In this document: positions 36,764 through 46,205 of the stretch, piece after piece
Layout of the letters: every line of letters begins with the position of its first letter
Position numbering within the stretch: the first letter of the stretch is position 1
DNA from: Liquorilactobacillus uvarum DSM 19971
Lineage (GTDB): Bacteria > Bacillota > Bacilli > Lactobacillales > Lactobacillaceae
Direction: 5' to 3'
DNA length: 64,000 nt
NCBI RefSeq assembly: GCF_001434935.1
Contig: NZ_AZEG01000009.1
Span: 32,516 to 96,515, forward strand
The notes under the pieces: generated by a model
Databases searched by the model: none
What the model was told of the DNA's origin: nothing
The model's input: the letters and a program-made list of their open reading frames with translations, nothing else
Made by a program: the position numbers and the translations under genes

Positions 36764-37639
36764 TTAACGATTCCACAAAAATTTGATAACAGCTCGATTA
36801 ACTTCTGCGTTATTGTGCAGCTGCGAGTGTTGTGCATCTGCTCCTTTAATCATCAATTCTTGGTAAGAAGCTACATGGCTTTTTAGGAGATAAGCCAAGG
36901 ACTTTGCTGAGACATTTGTTACCAGACTGTCAGAGTTAGACCCATCTTCTAAATTGCCATAGATATTCAGAATGTGTGTTTCTGAAGGAAACCGCATGCG
37001 GTATTGGTAGTATGCACGGTAGGCATTATCTTGAATTTTAGGCTTACCATTACTGGCGAGCGAATTTGTATTAGGAGAATCATCAATGTAAATAACACCA
37101 TCAAATGGTCCGGCGATAGGAACAAATTTTTTTAGAATAGGTGAACTGGAGGTCCGTTCATGTAAAGCCCAGTAGAGTGTCACAGGGCCGCCCATTGAGT
37201 GTGAGACAAGGTTAAATTCTGAAATTGCGTAAGCGGATTTAAGATGTTCAACCACGGTGTTCAGCCATTTTGCCTCCTCTGGTATTTCGGCGGTATTATT
37301 TTCAAAGAGAACTTGAATGATTGGATTTTTTTGTGTAAAATTCCATGTACCGCTATACGTGACTTTTCCATCTGCAGCAACATGGGCGATCAGTACCTTT
37401 TTAGCAGCACCGGTTTTTTCAGCAGCTTGTATCATGTGCTCTGTAGAGTTGAAGACACCGCCGTAACCATGGATGTAGATGGTAGGAACTACAGGTGTAA
37501 AGTGAACCTTATTATCAGTTGTGGTATTGTTTGAAAATAAAGCTAGTAAAGAACCACAAAAAATAATTGAGATGAATGTTTTCAAGATAAAGGGAAAAAG
37601 AGTGTAATTATGATGTTCATTTTTCATGTGTTTTGTCAT
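36764..37639 (-). CDS. secreted alpha/beta hydrolase, DUF915 family
   Basis: 291 residues. N-terminal signal or anchor segment (about residues 15-35), then an alpha/beta hydrolase fold with YIHGYGG (oxyanion region) and the nucleophile elbow SHSMGG. DUF915 proteins are cell-surface or exported hydrolases common in lactobacilli; substrates are unknown. ATG 37639 follows GAGG by 7 bases; the ATG at 37654 precedes that site. It is divergent from the GNAT gene. Confidence 0.82.
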   Translation of the reverse strand: MTKHMKNEHHNYTLFPFILKTFISIIFCGSLLALFSNNTTTDNKVHFTPVVPTIYIHGYGGVFNSTEHMIQAAEKTGAAKKVLIAHVAADGKVTYSGTWNFTQKNPIIQVLFENNTAEIPEEAKWLNTVVEHLKSAYAISEFNLVSHSMGGPVTLYWALHERTSSSPILKKFVPIAGPFDGVIYIDDSPNTNSLASNGKPKIQDNAYRAYYQYRMRFPSETHILNIYGNLEDGSNSDSLVTNVSAKSLAYLLKSHVASYQELMIKGADAQHSQLHNNAEVNRAVIKFLWNR

Positions 37640-37721
37640 TTTATAACCTCGCAAGCCAGAATTTTTGACTTCTAACTGTAATTATACGAGTCTCAGCTAA
37701 TATTTAAAAGGAGCGATATAA

Positions 37722-38156
37722 ATGCTTAGAATAAAAACAACAACGGATTTAAGTACTGATGTTTACCATGATGCACTATATATAAGGAAAAGTGTTTTTG
37801 TAAAAGAGCAGCAAGTGCCGGTCGAACTTGAGCTAGACAATGAACAAGCGGCTCAGTATTATGTAGCATATAAAGGAAAAATTGCTGTTGCAACAGCAAG
37901 GATTTTGCACGAAAAAGATGGCGCATGGCACATCCAAAGAGTAGCAACTTTGAAAGATTATCGACATCAAGGATTTGCAAAAAAAGTGCTGGAAAAGATT
38001 GAAGCAGATGCTGTTTCAGAAGGTGCTGCTTATTTGACACTTGGTGCCCAAGATCAAGCCCGCTCTTTTTATCTTGCATTAGGTTACGTAGCAGTAGGAG
38101 AGGGGTTTATGGATGCGGGAATTTCTCATCACAGAATGGATAAAAAAATAATTTGA
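37722..38156 (+). CDS. GNAT-family N-acetyltransferase
   Basis: 144 residues, the length of a minimal GNAT. RVATLKDYRHQGFAKKVLE holds the acetyl-CoA pyrophosphate loop (Q/R-X-X-G-X-A/G), and the N-terminal VFVKEQQVPVELELD stretch is typical of the ElaA/YjcF-like subgroup. AAAGGAG precedes the ATG. The acceptor substrate is unknown. Confidence 0.85.
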   Translation: MLRIKTTTDLSTDVYHDALYIRKSVFVKEQQVPVELELDNEQAAQYYVAYKGKIAVATARILHEKDGAWHIQRVATLKDYRHQGFAKKVLEKIEADAVSEGAAYLTLGAQDQARSFYLALGYVAVGEGFMDAGISHHRMDKKII

Positions 38157-38202
38157 TTTTTGGAGTTGCTTTATCTTTTTAATGAGAGTAATATTATGGT
38201 TA

Positions 38203-38412
38203 TGCGATGAGTCGAGAAAAGACCAGATGGTGACTAGTTCATCATTTCGCTGCGGCGGCAAGTGGTTTACTTTTCGATGCAGGACACATATTCTAGCGTA
38301 TTCTAGAGTGCCTACTACTGTATATTGTGGAATATACACGGTTTATCCAGCCTCTGGTTGGGTACTGCATATAAAGGAGCCAAAGCAATTATTGCTTTGG
38401 CTCCTTTTTCTT
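38203..38412 (+). ncRNA. candidate small RNA with own promoter and terminator
   Basis: TTGCTT (about 38166), a 17-base spacer and TAATAT precede about 200 bases without a credible protein. The stretch contains GATGAGTC/GAC-TAG-TTCATC pairing, CTGC/GCAG, a repeated TATTCTAG, a perfect TGTATATT/AATATACA hairpin and CCAG/CTGG, and ends in a very strong terminator (38373-38409). Length and layout would suit a regulatory RNA such as a 6S-type RNA, but I could not derive the characteristic long rod with central bubble, so the class is open. It could also be a leader of the lemA operon. Confidence 0.4.
38373..38410 (+). terminator. strong intrinsic terminator between the GNAT gene and lemA
   Basis: AAAGGAGCCAAAGCAA pairs with TTGCTTTGGCTCCTTTTT around a 3-base loop, one of the most stable hairpins in the window. 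From here to 38630 I see only a possible TTGACA at 38550 and no gene. Confidence 0.9.
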
Positions 38413-38630
38413 ACTTAGCATCAATCGAAATAGTTTAAATATTTTCAAAATCATGAGTGCCACGGCTTTATTAAGACTAACTAATTTGGTATCATTAAAC
38501 CAATGATGGATTGTTGGGAAGGTACTTCCCCTACAATTTTTATAAAAGTTTGACAGTTGATGATGTTTTAAAAAATTGAAGTGATTTTACCCTTAAGTTG
38601 AGGTGTAAAATTACCGATGGAGGTCAAAGA

Positions 38631-39185
38631 ATGATTTGGATTATACTGATAGTAGTACTAGTGATTTTAGGGCTGGGTTATGTAGCTGTATATAATGGTT
38701 TACAGACCACTAAAGTATACACTGAGGAGTCATGGAGTCAAATAGATGTTCAGCTTAAAAGGCGTAATGATCTGATTCCTAATTTAGTTGAAACTACAAA
38801 AGGCTATGCGGCTCATGAAAAAGAAACATTTGCAAAAGTTGTTGAACTACGCAACCAAATGACACAGGTACCAAATGATGATCATCAGCAAAAAATGGAA
38901 GTGTCTAACCAATTAACAGGGGCATTAAAATCTATTTTTGCATTAGCTGAAAGTTATCCTGATTTAAAGGCAAATCAAGAATTTACTAAGTTGATGGAAG
39001 AATTGACCAATACTGAAAATAAGATTGCGTATTCACGTCAATTGTTTAACTCAAGCGCAGCCAGTTATAATCAGAAGTTGATGACATTTCCATCAAATAT
39101 AATTGCTAAAATACATGGAATGTTAAAAGTTAACTATCTTGAAGTTCCTGCAGAAGAAAAAGAAGCACCCAAGGTTTCGTTTTAG
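38631..39185 (+). CDS. lemA: LemA family membrane protein
   Basis: 184 residues: a single N-terminal membrane segment (about 1-20) then a long cytoplasmic-type helical bundle with SWSQIDVQLKRRNDLIPNLV, the LemA signature. ATG 38631 follows GGAGG; the longer frame covers that site. It sits 29 bases before htpX, the conserved pair. The precise role is unknown; association with the membrane protease suggests membrane quality control. Confidence 0.93.
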   Translation: MIWIILIVVLVILGLGYVAVYNGLQTTKVYTEESWSQIDVQLKRRNDLIPNLVETTKGYAAHEKETFAKVVELRNQMTQVPNDDHQQKMEVSNQLTGALKSIFALAESYPDLKANQEFTKLMEELTNTENKIAYSRQLFNSSAASYNQKLMTFPSNIIAKIHGMLKVNYLEVPAEEKEAPKVSF

Positions 39186-39214
39186 TTAAATTTTTTCCGT
39201 TGGAGGCGTGAAGA

Positions 39215-40105
39215 ATGTTATTTCAACAGATAGCAAGAAATAAACGGCGAACAGTTTATGTCATGCTTGCTTTTTTCTTGTTGGTAGTTGCTATCGGAGC
39301 ATCATTAGGATATGTTTTTTTCGATAGTTATATTGCTGGGGTTATTATGGCGGCGGTCATTGGTGTTTTTTACATGATGGTGATGCTCTCACGTTCGACC
39401 GATGTGGTAATGGGAATGAATAATGCACGTGAAGTTAAGTCCGCAGACAGTTACCCTGAATTATGGCACATTATTGAAGATATGGCGCTTGTTGGGAAAG
39501 TACCAATGCCGCGAGTTTTTATTATTGATGATGATAGTCCTAATGCGTTCGCCACAGGTAGAGATCCGGAGCATTCAGCTGTTGCTGTAACACAAGGGTT
39601 ACTGACGAGACTCAACCGTGAAGAACTAGAGGGTGTTATAGCACATGAGATATCACATGTACGCAACTACGATATCAGGCTGCAAACAACAGCACTCGCA
39701 TTGGTTGCCGTAATCTCTATGCTTGTTAACATTGGCTTCAATTCGTTTTGGTGGGGCGGAGGAAGAAGACGTGATAATGAGGGCGGAAACGGATCAAATA
39801 TCATTTTACTGGTTTTGTCTGTTCTCATGTTGATTCTGGGACCAATTGCGGCCTCATTGGCACAGATGGCTTTGTCGCGAAATAGAGAATTCTTAGCAGA
39901 TGCTTCTGGAGTTGAATTAACACGTAACCCTCAAGGCTTGATCAATGCACTTGAGAAAATATCACGAAGTGAACCGATGACATCAGCTGATTCAAGCAGC
40001 TCTTCTTTATATATTTCTAATCCTTTTAAAAAGGGCTCTTGGACACATCTTTTCGATACACATCCGCCTACAGCTGAAAGAATTGCTAGGTTGCAAAGAA
40101 TGTAA
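39215..40105 (+). CDS. htpX: membrane zinc metalloprotease HtpX
   Basis: 296 residues, M48 family. Two N-terminal membrane segments (about 18-36 and 40-58), the zinc site HEISH at 144-148, two further membrane segments (about 160-215) and the third-ligand region [15 protein letters not shown]. It degrades damaged membrane proteins together with FtsH. TTGGAGG precedes the ATG. Confidence 0.96.
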   Translation: MLFQQIARNKRRTVYVMLAFFLLVVAIGASLGYVFFDSYIAGVIMAAVIGVFYMMVMLSRSTDVVMGMNNAREVKSADSYPELWHIIEDMALVGKVPMPRVFIIDDDSPNAFATGRDPEHSAVAVTQGLLTRLNREELEGVIAHEISHVRNYDIRLQTTALALVAVISMLVNIGFNSFWWGGGRRRDNEGGNGSNIILLVLSVLMLILGPIAASLAQMALSRNREFLADASGVELTRNPQGLINALEKISRSEPMTSADSSSSSLYISNPFKKGSWTHLFDTHPPTAERIARLQRM

Positions 40106-40134
40106 TTATTTTTTGTAGAATAGAGGAAAAATCA

Positions 40135-40917
40135 ATGCGAGACAATATTGTGTATGTATATCTTGAACGAGTTTCTCACCTTACTTTGTCATATGGCATC
40201 TCAGTTAAAGATTTTATGGCGGGTGTCGAGAGGTTGCCTACTAATTTGTTATCTTTAGGTCCGGTTGATGCTAACCAAGAAATAGATATTTATTCCGGCT
40301 TTAATATGTATATTGGAATTGATGAGGTTCGCAAATATCTGACTAACAGGCAAAACAAAAATCAGGAGTGGATCGACTTTGATAATGCATACGATATAGA
40401 GGTATTGACTCCAGTCGAAGTTTCCGAACTGCTTTATTTAGGACATGCATATACTCATTTGAAGTCTCCTTTTTACTATAAGCTGCAAAATAATTATGTT
40501 TATCTCACCTTGCCTAACGGTGCTAAAAAGGTATACTACCGATATCTGACTCAATTTTATAAAGTTTTGGCTAAGTGTTTGACTAGTCATTTGGCCGAAG
40601 TATACCGCGAGAAGAAAAGTTTTTTAAGATTGCGCTACAAGTTTATTGACTTCCCAACTGAAATTGCTAAGAAAATGTTTACTTTAATGGCGAATGGTGT
40701 TGTTTTTGATTTCGGAAGTTCAAAAATCAGAGGTCAAGAGGCTACTATTCCAGTTTTGACAGCACCAGATTCTGTTTATCAGTTAAAGTGGCATGAACCA
40801 ACGATGCTGATTGAGAAATCCAAAATTGTTGGCAATTTGAAATACCATTTAAATACTAGAAAATGGGAGCTTGAGATACTCGCACCGGAAGCTTTTGAGG
40901 ATACTTTCGGTCTTTGA
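40135..40917 (+). CDS. unknown cytosolic protein, 260 aa
   Basis: No signal peptide or membrane segment; rich in Tyr, Leu and Lys, mixed alpha/beta. No catalytic motif that I recognise. GAGG precedes ATG 40135, and it follows htpX by 29 bases on the same strand, so it may be co-transcribed with lemA-htpX. The normal codon use and length argue for a real gene. A role in envelope stress is only suggested by the neighbourhood. Confidence 0.75.
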   Translation: MRDNIVYVYLERVSHLTLSYGISVKDFMAGVERLPTNLLSLGPVDANQEIDIYSGFNMYIGIDEVRKYLTNRQNKNQEWIDFDNAYDIEVLTPVEVSELLYLGHAYTHLKSPFYYKLQNNYVYLTLPNGAKKVYYRYLTQFYKVLAKCLTSHLAEVYREKKSFLRLRYKFIDFPTEIAKKMFTLMANGVVFDFGSSKIRGQEATIPVLTAPDSVYQLKWHEPTMLIEKSKIVGNLKYHLNTRKWELEILAPEAFEDTFGL

Positions 40918-41060
40918 TGTTCTTTTTCTATTAATGCTAAAAGATATGGGATGGAATTATATTTATGGCATAAAGTGATGCTTGTCGGCAAAATGTATGC
41001 TGGCTGCTGGGGTCATGATATAATACACTGTCCCGTATTTATTTTGTTTTAAAGTATTAC

Positions 41061-41081
41061 GCTATTTTGTGATACAATAAC
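41061..41081 (+). promoter_or_regulatory. possible extended -10 promoter of murF
   Basis: TGATACAAT (TG plus TACAAT at about 41070-41078) is an extended -10 element about 140 bases before murF, with a weak -35. A second one, TGATATAAT, lies near 41017. The stretch 40918-41220 otherwise holds no gene that I can see. Confidence 0.35.
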
Positions 41082-41220
41082 AAGGGACTAAATATCGGTG
41101 AAAATCATGAAATCATTTGTGATTAAGATGATAAGGTGATAAATGTTGGAAAGACATTTTGAAGATTTGAATTTAATATATTATTATTTTTCGCTGATGT
41201 GAAGAAAGGAAGATAGTCAC

Positions 41221-42603
41221 ATGAAGATGCGATTAGCAGAAATTGCGAAAGCACTACAAGTGCAGTCAATAGATGAATGGGATAAGATTATTGTTACGAG
41301 CGTATCATTTGATACACGTACGTTGAAGCAAGGAGCATTATTTATTCCATTAGTAGGGGAACATGATGGACATGACTATATTCAGAAGGCAATCGATAAT
41401 GGGGCTGTAGCGACGCTATGGCAGGATGACCATGATAAAGCAGAAGATAATGAAAATGTAGTTTTCCCGAAATTGAACGTCGAAAACTGTTTGCAAGCAT
41501 TGCAGGATTTAGCTGGTTATTATCTTCATAAAATAAATCCCAAAGTTGTTGCGGTAACTGGTAGTAATGGTAAAACTACAACTAAGGATATGATCGCAGC
41601 AATTTTAAAGACACAGTTTAATGTGCAAAAAACACATGCCAATTTCAATAATCACATTGGCGTACCAATGACGATTCTAGGAATGGAACCAAACACTGAG
41701 GCACTTGTCGTTGAGATGGGGATGGACCACTTTGGTGAGCTTGATAAACTGAGTCGACTTGTGGAACCTGACGTTGCGGTAATAACAATGATCGGTGAAG
41801 CACATATCGAATTTTTTGGAACGAGAGATAAAATAGCTGATGCCAAGATGGAGATAACGCATGGGCTCAAAGAAGATGGTATATTAATTTATAACGGTGA
41901 TGAGCCATTGCTGAGGCAGCGCGTGAAGACACTGGAGCAGGCAACACATTCCTTCGGAAGTGAAGAAGGAAACGATATCCAGGCGTTAAATGTTGTAGGG
42001 GATGAACATAGTACTAGTTTTCGGGTGAAGGATTGGCCAGAATATAACTTTGTGATTCATATTTTAGGAACTTACAATGTTGGCAATGCCTTAGCAGCTT
42101 TGAGTGTGGGAAATCATTTCAGAATTCCGGTTGAAAAAATGGTCGAAGCTCTTTCAAACTTTGATTTAACTCAAAATCGTACGCAATGGGTTCAAGGTGA
42201 TCAAGGCGAAAGAATATTAAGTGATGTATACAATTCCAACCCCACTGCAGCAAAAATGGTTTTACGTGCTTTTTCTCGAGTTAAGACAAATGGCAAACGA
42301 TTCGTTGTTTTAGGAGATATGCTGGAACTTGGAGATTTATCGAATCAAATGCATGCAGATCTTGCAAGTGTTTTGGATCCGGATAAGGTAACTGAAGTTT
42401 TTCTATGTGGGGAAAAAGTTGCAGCATTGGCCAGAAGTTTGACAGATAAATTTTCACCTGCAAGAGTTCATTTGTATTCAGCAAATGACAAGGATGAATT
42501 GATCCATACATTGAGAGAAAGCATTGTTACAGATGATATTGTCATGCTTAAGGGAAGTCATGGTATTCATTTGGAAAAAGTTTTAGAAGCGTTAAGGAAA
42601 TAA
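41221..42603 (+). CDS. murF: UDP-MurNAc-tripeptide-D-Ala-D-Ala ligase
   Basis: 460 residues, normal length. ATP-dependent ligase adding D-Ala-D-Ala to the UDP-MurNAc tripeptide, the last cytoplasmic step of the peptidoglycan monomer. Mur ligase P-loop VTGSNGKTTTKDM, NFNNHIGVPMTIL, and the C-terminal domain with DVYNSNPTAAKM and VLGDMLELG identify MurF. GAAAGGA precedes the ATG. Downstream come cshA and then alr, which supplies D-Ala. Confidence 0.96.
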   Translation: MKMRLAEIAKALQVQSIDEWDKIIVTSVSFDTRTLKQGALFIPLVGEHDGHDYIQKAIDNGAVATLWQDDHDKAEDNENVVFPKLNVENCLQALQDLAGYYLHKINPKVVAVTGSNGKTTTKDMIAAILKTQFNVQKTHANFNNHIGVPMTILGMEPNTEALVVEMGMDHFGELDKLSRLVEPDVAVITMIGEAHIEFFGTRDKIADAKMEITHGLKEDGILIYNGDEPLLRQRVKTLEQATHSFGSEEGNDIQALNVVGDEHSTSFRVKDWPEYNFVIHILGTYNVGNALAALSVGNHFRIPVEKMVEALSNFDLTQNRTQWVQGDQGERILSDVYNSNPTAAKMVLRAFSRVKTNGKRFVVLGDMLELGDLSNQMHADLASVLDPDKVTEVFLCGEKVAALARSLTDKFSPARVHLYSANDKDELIHTLRESIVTDDIVMLKGSHGIHLEKVLEALRK

Positions 42604-42644
42604 TTTTTTGTTAATTATAGACAATATATAGGAGGAATTTTTTT

Positions 42645-44135
42645 TTGAAATTTACAGAACTAGGTCTTTCAGAGAATTTACTGAAAGCAATAAAACGAAG
42701 CGGCTTTGAGGAAGCTACACCAATTCAAGCCGAGACAATTCCGTTGGTTTTAAAGGGCAATGATGTTATTGGGCAGGCTCAAACAGGGACTGGGAAGACT
42801 GCTGCGTTCGGACTGCCGGTTTTACAGCATATTGATCCAAAAGAAAATGCAATTCAAGCGGTTATTGTTTCGCCTACACGTGAGCTTGCTATTCAAACAC
42901 AAGAGGAACTGTTCAGACTTGGAAAAGATCAAAGAGCTAAGGTTCAGGTCGTTTATGGTGGAGCAGACATCCGTCGACAAATCAATGCTTTAAAACGTGC
43001 TCCGCAGGTTCTTGTTGGAACGCCAGGGCGTTTACTTGATCATATCCGTCGTCGAACTGTTGATTTGAAAAACGTTAAAACAGTTATTTTGGATGAAGCA
43101 GATGAAATGTTGGATATGGGATTTGTTGAAGACATTGAGAGTATCATTCGAGAAACTCCAGCTAAACGCCAGACTTTACTTTTCTCAGCAACCATGCCAC
43201 CGGCAATTTTAAAAATTGGTGAGAAATTCATGACTGATCCTAAGATTGTAAAGATTAAGTCAAAAGAATTGACGACAGATTTGGTCGACCAATTTTATGT
43301 TCGTGCACGTGATTTTGAAAAATTTGATACGATGACGCGTATCCTTGATGTTCAGGCTCCAGAGCTGACAATTGTCTTCGGTAGAACGAAGCGACGTGTT
43401 GATGAGCTATCTAAGGGGTTAGAAGCACGTGGATACAATGCCAAAGGAATACATGGTGATTTGTCTCAGCAAAGAAGAATGAGTATCTTGAAGCAGTTTA
43501 AAGCAGGTAAACTTGACATTTTAGTCGCAACAGATGTGGCTGCTCGTGGATTGGATATATCGGGTGTTACGCATGTGTATAACTATGATATACCTCAAGA
43601 TCCTGAAAGTTATGTGCATCGTATTGGACGTACGGGGCGTGCAGGGCATCATGGCGTGTCAGTAACTTTTGTTACACCAAATGAAATGGATTACTTGCGT
43701 GTAATTGAGAAGTTGACAAAGAAACGTATGGAGCCACTTAAGCCACCTACAGAACGTGAAGCCTTTATCGGGCAAATTTCATCAGCAGTTGATAACATTG
43801 AGGAGTTAATTAAGAAGACTGATACATCAATGTTTGAAAAACAAGCTGAAAAATTAATGAATGAATATGAAGCAGTCGACCTTGTTGCAGCTCTTCTGAA
43901 TGAAATGACTAAGGATGCTGCCAATGAAGTACCTGTGAAAATAACTCCTGAACGCCCACTACCACGCAGAAAATCAAAACACTTTAATCGTGGCGGAGGA
44001 CATTACAATAAGAAAAGTTATTCACACAAGGATAGCAATAGCAGCCATAAAGGAAAAAAAGACAAAAATAGAGATAAATTCAATCGTCGTCAAAAAAGCA
44101 AGCGTAAGTATACTATTCGTTCCAAAAAAGATTAA
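42645..44135 (+). CDS. cshA: DEAD-box RNA helicase CshA
   Basis: 496 residues. Q motif FEEATPIQAETIP, Walker A AQTGTGKT, DEAD as LDEADEML, SAT as FSATMPP, and the C-terminal HRIGRTGRAG; the last 70 residues are Lys/Arg/Ser/His-rich and likely bind RNA. It works in mRNA decay and ribosome assembly and aids growth in the cold. The start is TTG at 42645, 8 bases after AGGAGG. Confidence 0.95.
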   Translation: MKFTELGLSENLLKAIKRSGFEEATPIQAETIPLVLKGNDVIGQAQTGTGKTAAFGLPVLQHIDPKENAIQAVIVSPTRELAIQTQEELFRLGKDQRAKVQVVYGGADIRRQINALKRAPQVLVGTPGRLLDHIRRRTVDLKNVKTVILDEADEMLDMGFVEDIESIIRETPAKRQTLLFSATMPPAILKIGEKFMTDPKIVKIKSKELTTDLVDQFYVRARDFEKFDTMTRILDVQAPELTIVFGRTKRRVDELSKGLEARGYNAKGIHGDLSQQRRMSILKQFKAGKLDILVATDVAARGLDISGVTHVYNYDIPQDPESYVHRIGRTGRAGHHGVSVTFVTPNEMDYLRVIEKLTKKRMEPLKPPTEREAFIGQISSAVDNIEELIKKTDTSMFEKQAEKLMNEYEAVDLVAALLNEMTKDAANEVPVKITPERPLPRRKSKHFNRGGGHYNKKSYSHKDSNSSHKGKKDKNRDKFNRRQKSKRKYTIRSKKD

Positions 44136-44227
44136 ATAACGGGTTTAGTAAAATGGACGAGTTAATTATCTGGTAGCGTAGAATTAGACATTATTTTGGC
44201 TAAGTTATCAGCAATTAAATAACAAAG

Positions 44228-44263
44228 AAGAAGTTGAAGTGTGTAGATTCAGCTTCTTTTTTA
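44228..44263 (+). terminator. intrinsic terminator of cshA
   Basis: AAGAAGTTGA (44228-44237) pairs with TCAGCTTCTT (44249-44258, one G-T pair), followed by TTTT. Confidence 0.75.
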
Positions 44264-44364
44264 ATGATTTAAAATATGGTAAAATGACAAGTGTATCTGT
44301 GACAAGAGATAGCACCTTATAGTTGAATGCTTGATTTTCGATAAAAATATACGGAGGCTTAATT

Positions 44365-44763
44365 GTGATTTATGGAATAGGAATCGATATTACTGATATA
44401 GCTAGGATTGAAAAAGCCTGGAAGGCGCATACTAGTTTTATTGATATGGTATTGACCCCTAATGAGCGGAGAAAATTTGCCCAATTAAGCTATCGACGAA
44501 AAAAAGAATTTCTAGCAGGACGTTTTTCGGCTAAGGAGTCATACGGCAAGGCTTTGGGAACAGGGATTGGAAAGCATGCTAGCTTTCATGAAATTGAGAT
44601 ATTGAATGATGAAAAAACAGGAAAACCGCAGTTAACGATGCAACCTGTTAATGATTTAATCAGTCATATCTCAATATCGCATACGGCAGACTTAGTAATG
44701 ACAGAAGTAATTTTGGAATATAAAAACAAACCAGACATGAGAGAAGATGCTGATAATGGTTGA
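44365..44763 (+). CDS. acpS: holo-acyl-carrier-protein synthase
   Basis: 132 residues. Transfers phosphopantetheine from CoA to acyl carrier protein for fatty acid synthesis. GIGIDITDIARIE (metal-binding Asp) and GRFSAKESYGKALGTG (catalytic Glu and Lys) are both present. GTG start after ACGGAGG. It overlaps alr by 8 bases, the standard acpS-alr arrangement. Confidence 0.95.
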   Translation: MIYGIGIDITDIARIEKAWKAHTSFIDMVLTPNERRKFAQLSYRRKKEFLAGRFSAKESYGKALGTGIGKHASFHEIEILNDEKTGKPQLTMQPVNDLISHISISHTADLVMTEVILEYKNKPDMREDADNG

Positions 44764-45871
44764 GGGAAATCATCGTAATACACAAGCTATTATTAATCTT
44801 AAAGCAATTGAAAATAATATCGTAGCTGAACGAAAAAGAATGTCGCAAGAACAGAAACTTTTTGCGGTTGTAAAAGCAAATGCATATGGTCATGGAATTA
44901 TTCCGATTGCTAAGGTTGCTGAGAGAGCTGGAGCTGCTGGTTTTTGTGTTGCAATTGTTGATGAAGCTTTGGCATTGCGTGCAGCCGGACTAGATGAAAC
45001 TATCCTCGTCCTAGGTGTTACTCCTACGAATCAGGCCTGTCTTTTGGCAGAAAATAAAATTTCAGTTGCAGTTGGGGATTTAGGCTATCTTCAGGGTGCC
45101 TTAACTTATCTGAAAGATACTGATCAGAAATTGCGTATACATTTAGCACTAGACACAGGTATGGGCCGAATTGGATTTAGAAATAAAGAGGACTTAAACG
45201 AAGCAATTACTTTTATCAACAACAATCGAAATAAATTTAATTTTGAAGGTATCTTTACGCATTTTGCAACTGCCGACTCGGCTGACGAAGAATACTATAA
45301 AAAACAAATAACGACTTTTAATGATTTAATGTCTGTTGTGAAAAAAAAGCCTCGTTATGTACATGTTGCTAATTCAGCGGCGGCTCTATGGCACCGTGAG
45401 TGCAGCGGCAATGTCGTACGCTTTGGGATTACAATGTACGGGTTGAATCCTTCAGGTGAGGCACTTGAGCTGCCCCAGACATTCAAAGCAGCCTTATCAT
45501 TGACAAGTGAAGTTGCCGCTATAAAACAGATTGGCAAGGGTGACTCTGTCGGCTATGGGAAAACATACACAGCTGAAATGAATGAATGGATAGCAACTAT
45601 TCCAATCGGCTACGCGGATGGCTGGCCAAGATGTATGCAAGGCTTTAAAATTCTTATTGATGGACAATATTGTGAAATTGTGGGAAGAGTGTGCATGGAT
45701 CAGATAATGGTAAGAGTTCCTTATTCAGTTAAAGTTGGGACAGAAGTTACACTTATTGGTGAAAATCAGGAAGAGAAAATTACGGCTTTAGATGTAGCTA
45801 AGTATGCAAAAACAATTAGTTATGAAATTTTATGCGGAATTTCGGAAAGAGTTCAGCGAAAATACATTTAA
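44756..45871 (+). CDS. alr: alanine racemase
   Basis: 371-residue PLP enzyme making D-Ala for peptidoglycan and teichoic acid. The PLP lysine is in AVVKANAYGHG; the second catalytic Tyr region is KIGDSVGYG-like (KGDSVGYGKTY), and the substrate pocket has RVCMDQIMV. ATG 44756 fits homologues beginning MVxGNHR; ATG 44747 would add three residues and lies too near the weak GAGAAG site. Confidence 0.95.
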   Translation: MVEGNHRNTQAIINLKAIENNIVAERKRMSQEQKLFAVVKANAYGHGIIPIAKVAERAGAAGFCVAIVDEALALRAAGLDETILVLGVTPTNQACLLAENKISVAVGDLGYLQGALTYLKDTDQKLRIHLALDTGMGRIGFRNKEDLNEAITFINNNRNKFNFEGIFTHFATADSADEEYYKKQITTFNDLMSVVKKKPRYVHVANSAAALWHRECSGNVVRFGITMYGLNPSGEALELPQTFKAALSLTSEVAAIKQIGKGDSVGYGKTYTAEMNEWIATIPIGYADGWPRCMQGFKILIDGQYCEIVGRVCMDQIMVRVPYSVKVGTEVTLIGENQEEKITALDVAKYAKTISYEILCGISERVQRKYI

Positions 45872-45938
45872 GTATACTCTTTTATAAAAGGGTGTGCTAT
45901 CATATATTATTAGCATAAGCTTGTGGAGGCTGCCGAAG

Positions 45939-46196
45939 ATGACTTATCATTTTGAAGATGTAATGGATGATTTAATCGTAGATAATAATGAACGCATAGC
46001 TCTTTACTGTGACTTCTATGCAATCGATCGTCATGAGCTGGAAAAAGATAAAGTGGTTGCTGAGTACGTTGAAAAGCATCACCAGGTTTTAGATGCATTG
46101 ATTACGGGATATAAAGAAATGGGACCGTTGAATAAAAAAATATGTGATGAACTTGTGGGTTGTGAGTGTGAAACAGAGTTTGAAAAGAAAAGATAG
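45939..46196 (+). CDS. probable antitoxin partner of MazF
   Basis: 85 residues, acidic, helical, with a basic end. It lies 9 bases upstream of a MazF-type toxin, the classical antitoxin position, but lacks an obvious ribbon-helix-helix start like that of Bacillus EndoAI. ATG 45939 follows GGAGG by about 9 bases. The antitoxin role is inferred from position, acidity and size; sequence alone does not prove it. Confidence 0.6.
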   Translation: MTYHFEDVMDDLIVDNNERIALYCDFYAIDRHELEKDKVVAEYVEKHHQVLDALITGYKEMGPLNKKICDELVGCECETEFEKKR

Positions 46197-46205
46197 AGGT
46201 TTTAT

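Noticed and set aside
38079..38339. Minus-strand open frame of 86 codons
   Set aside because: It lies opposite the GNAT 3' end and the candidate RNA, has no ribosome binding site, and its sequence is not protein-like.
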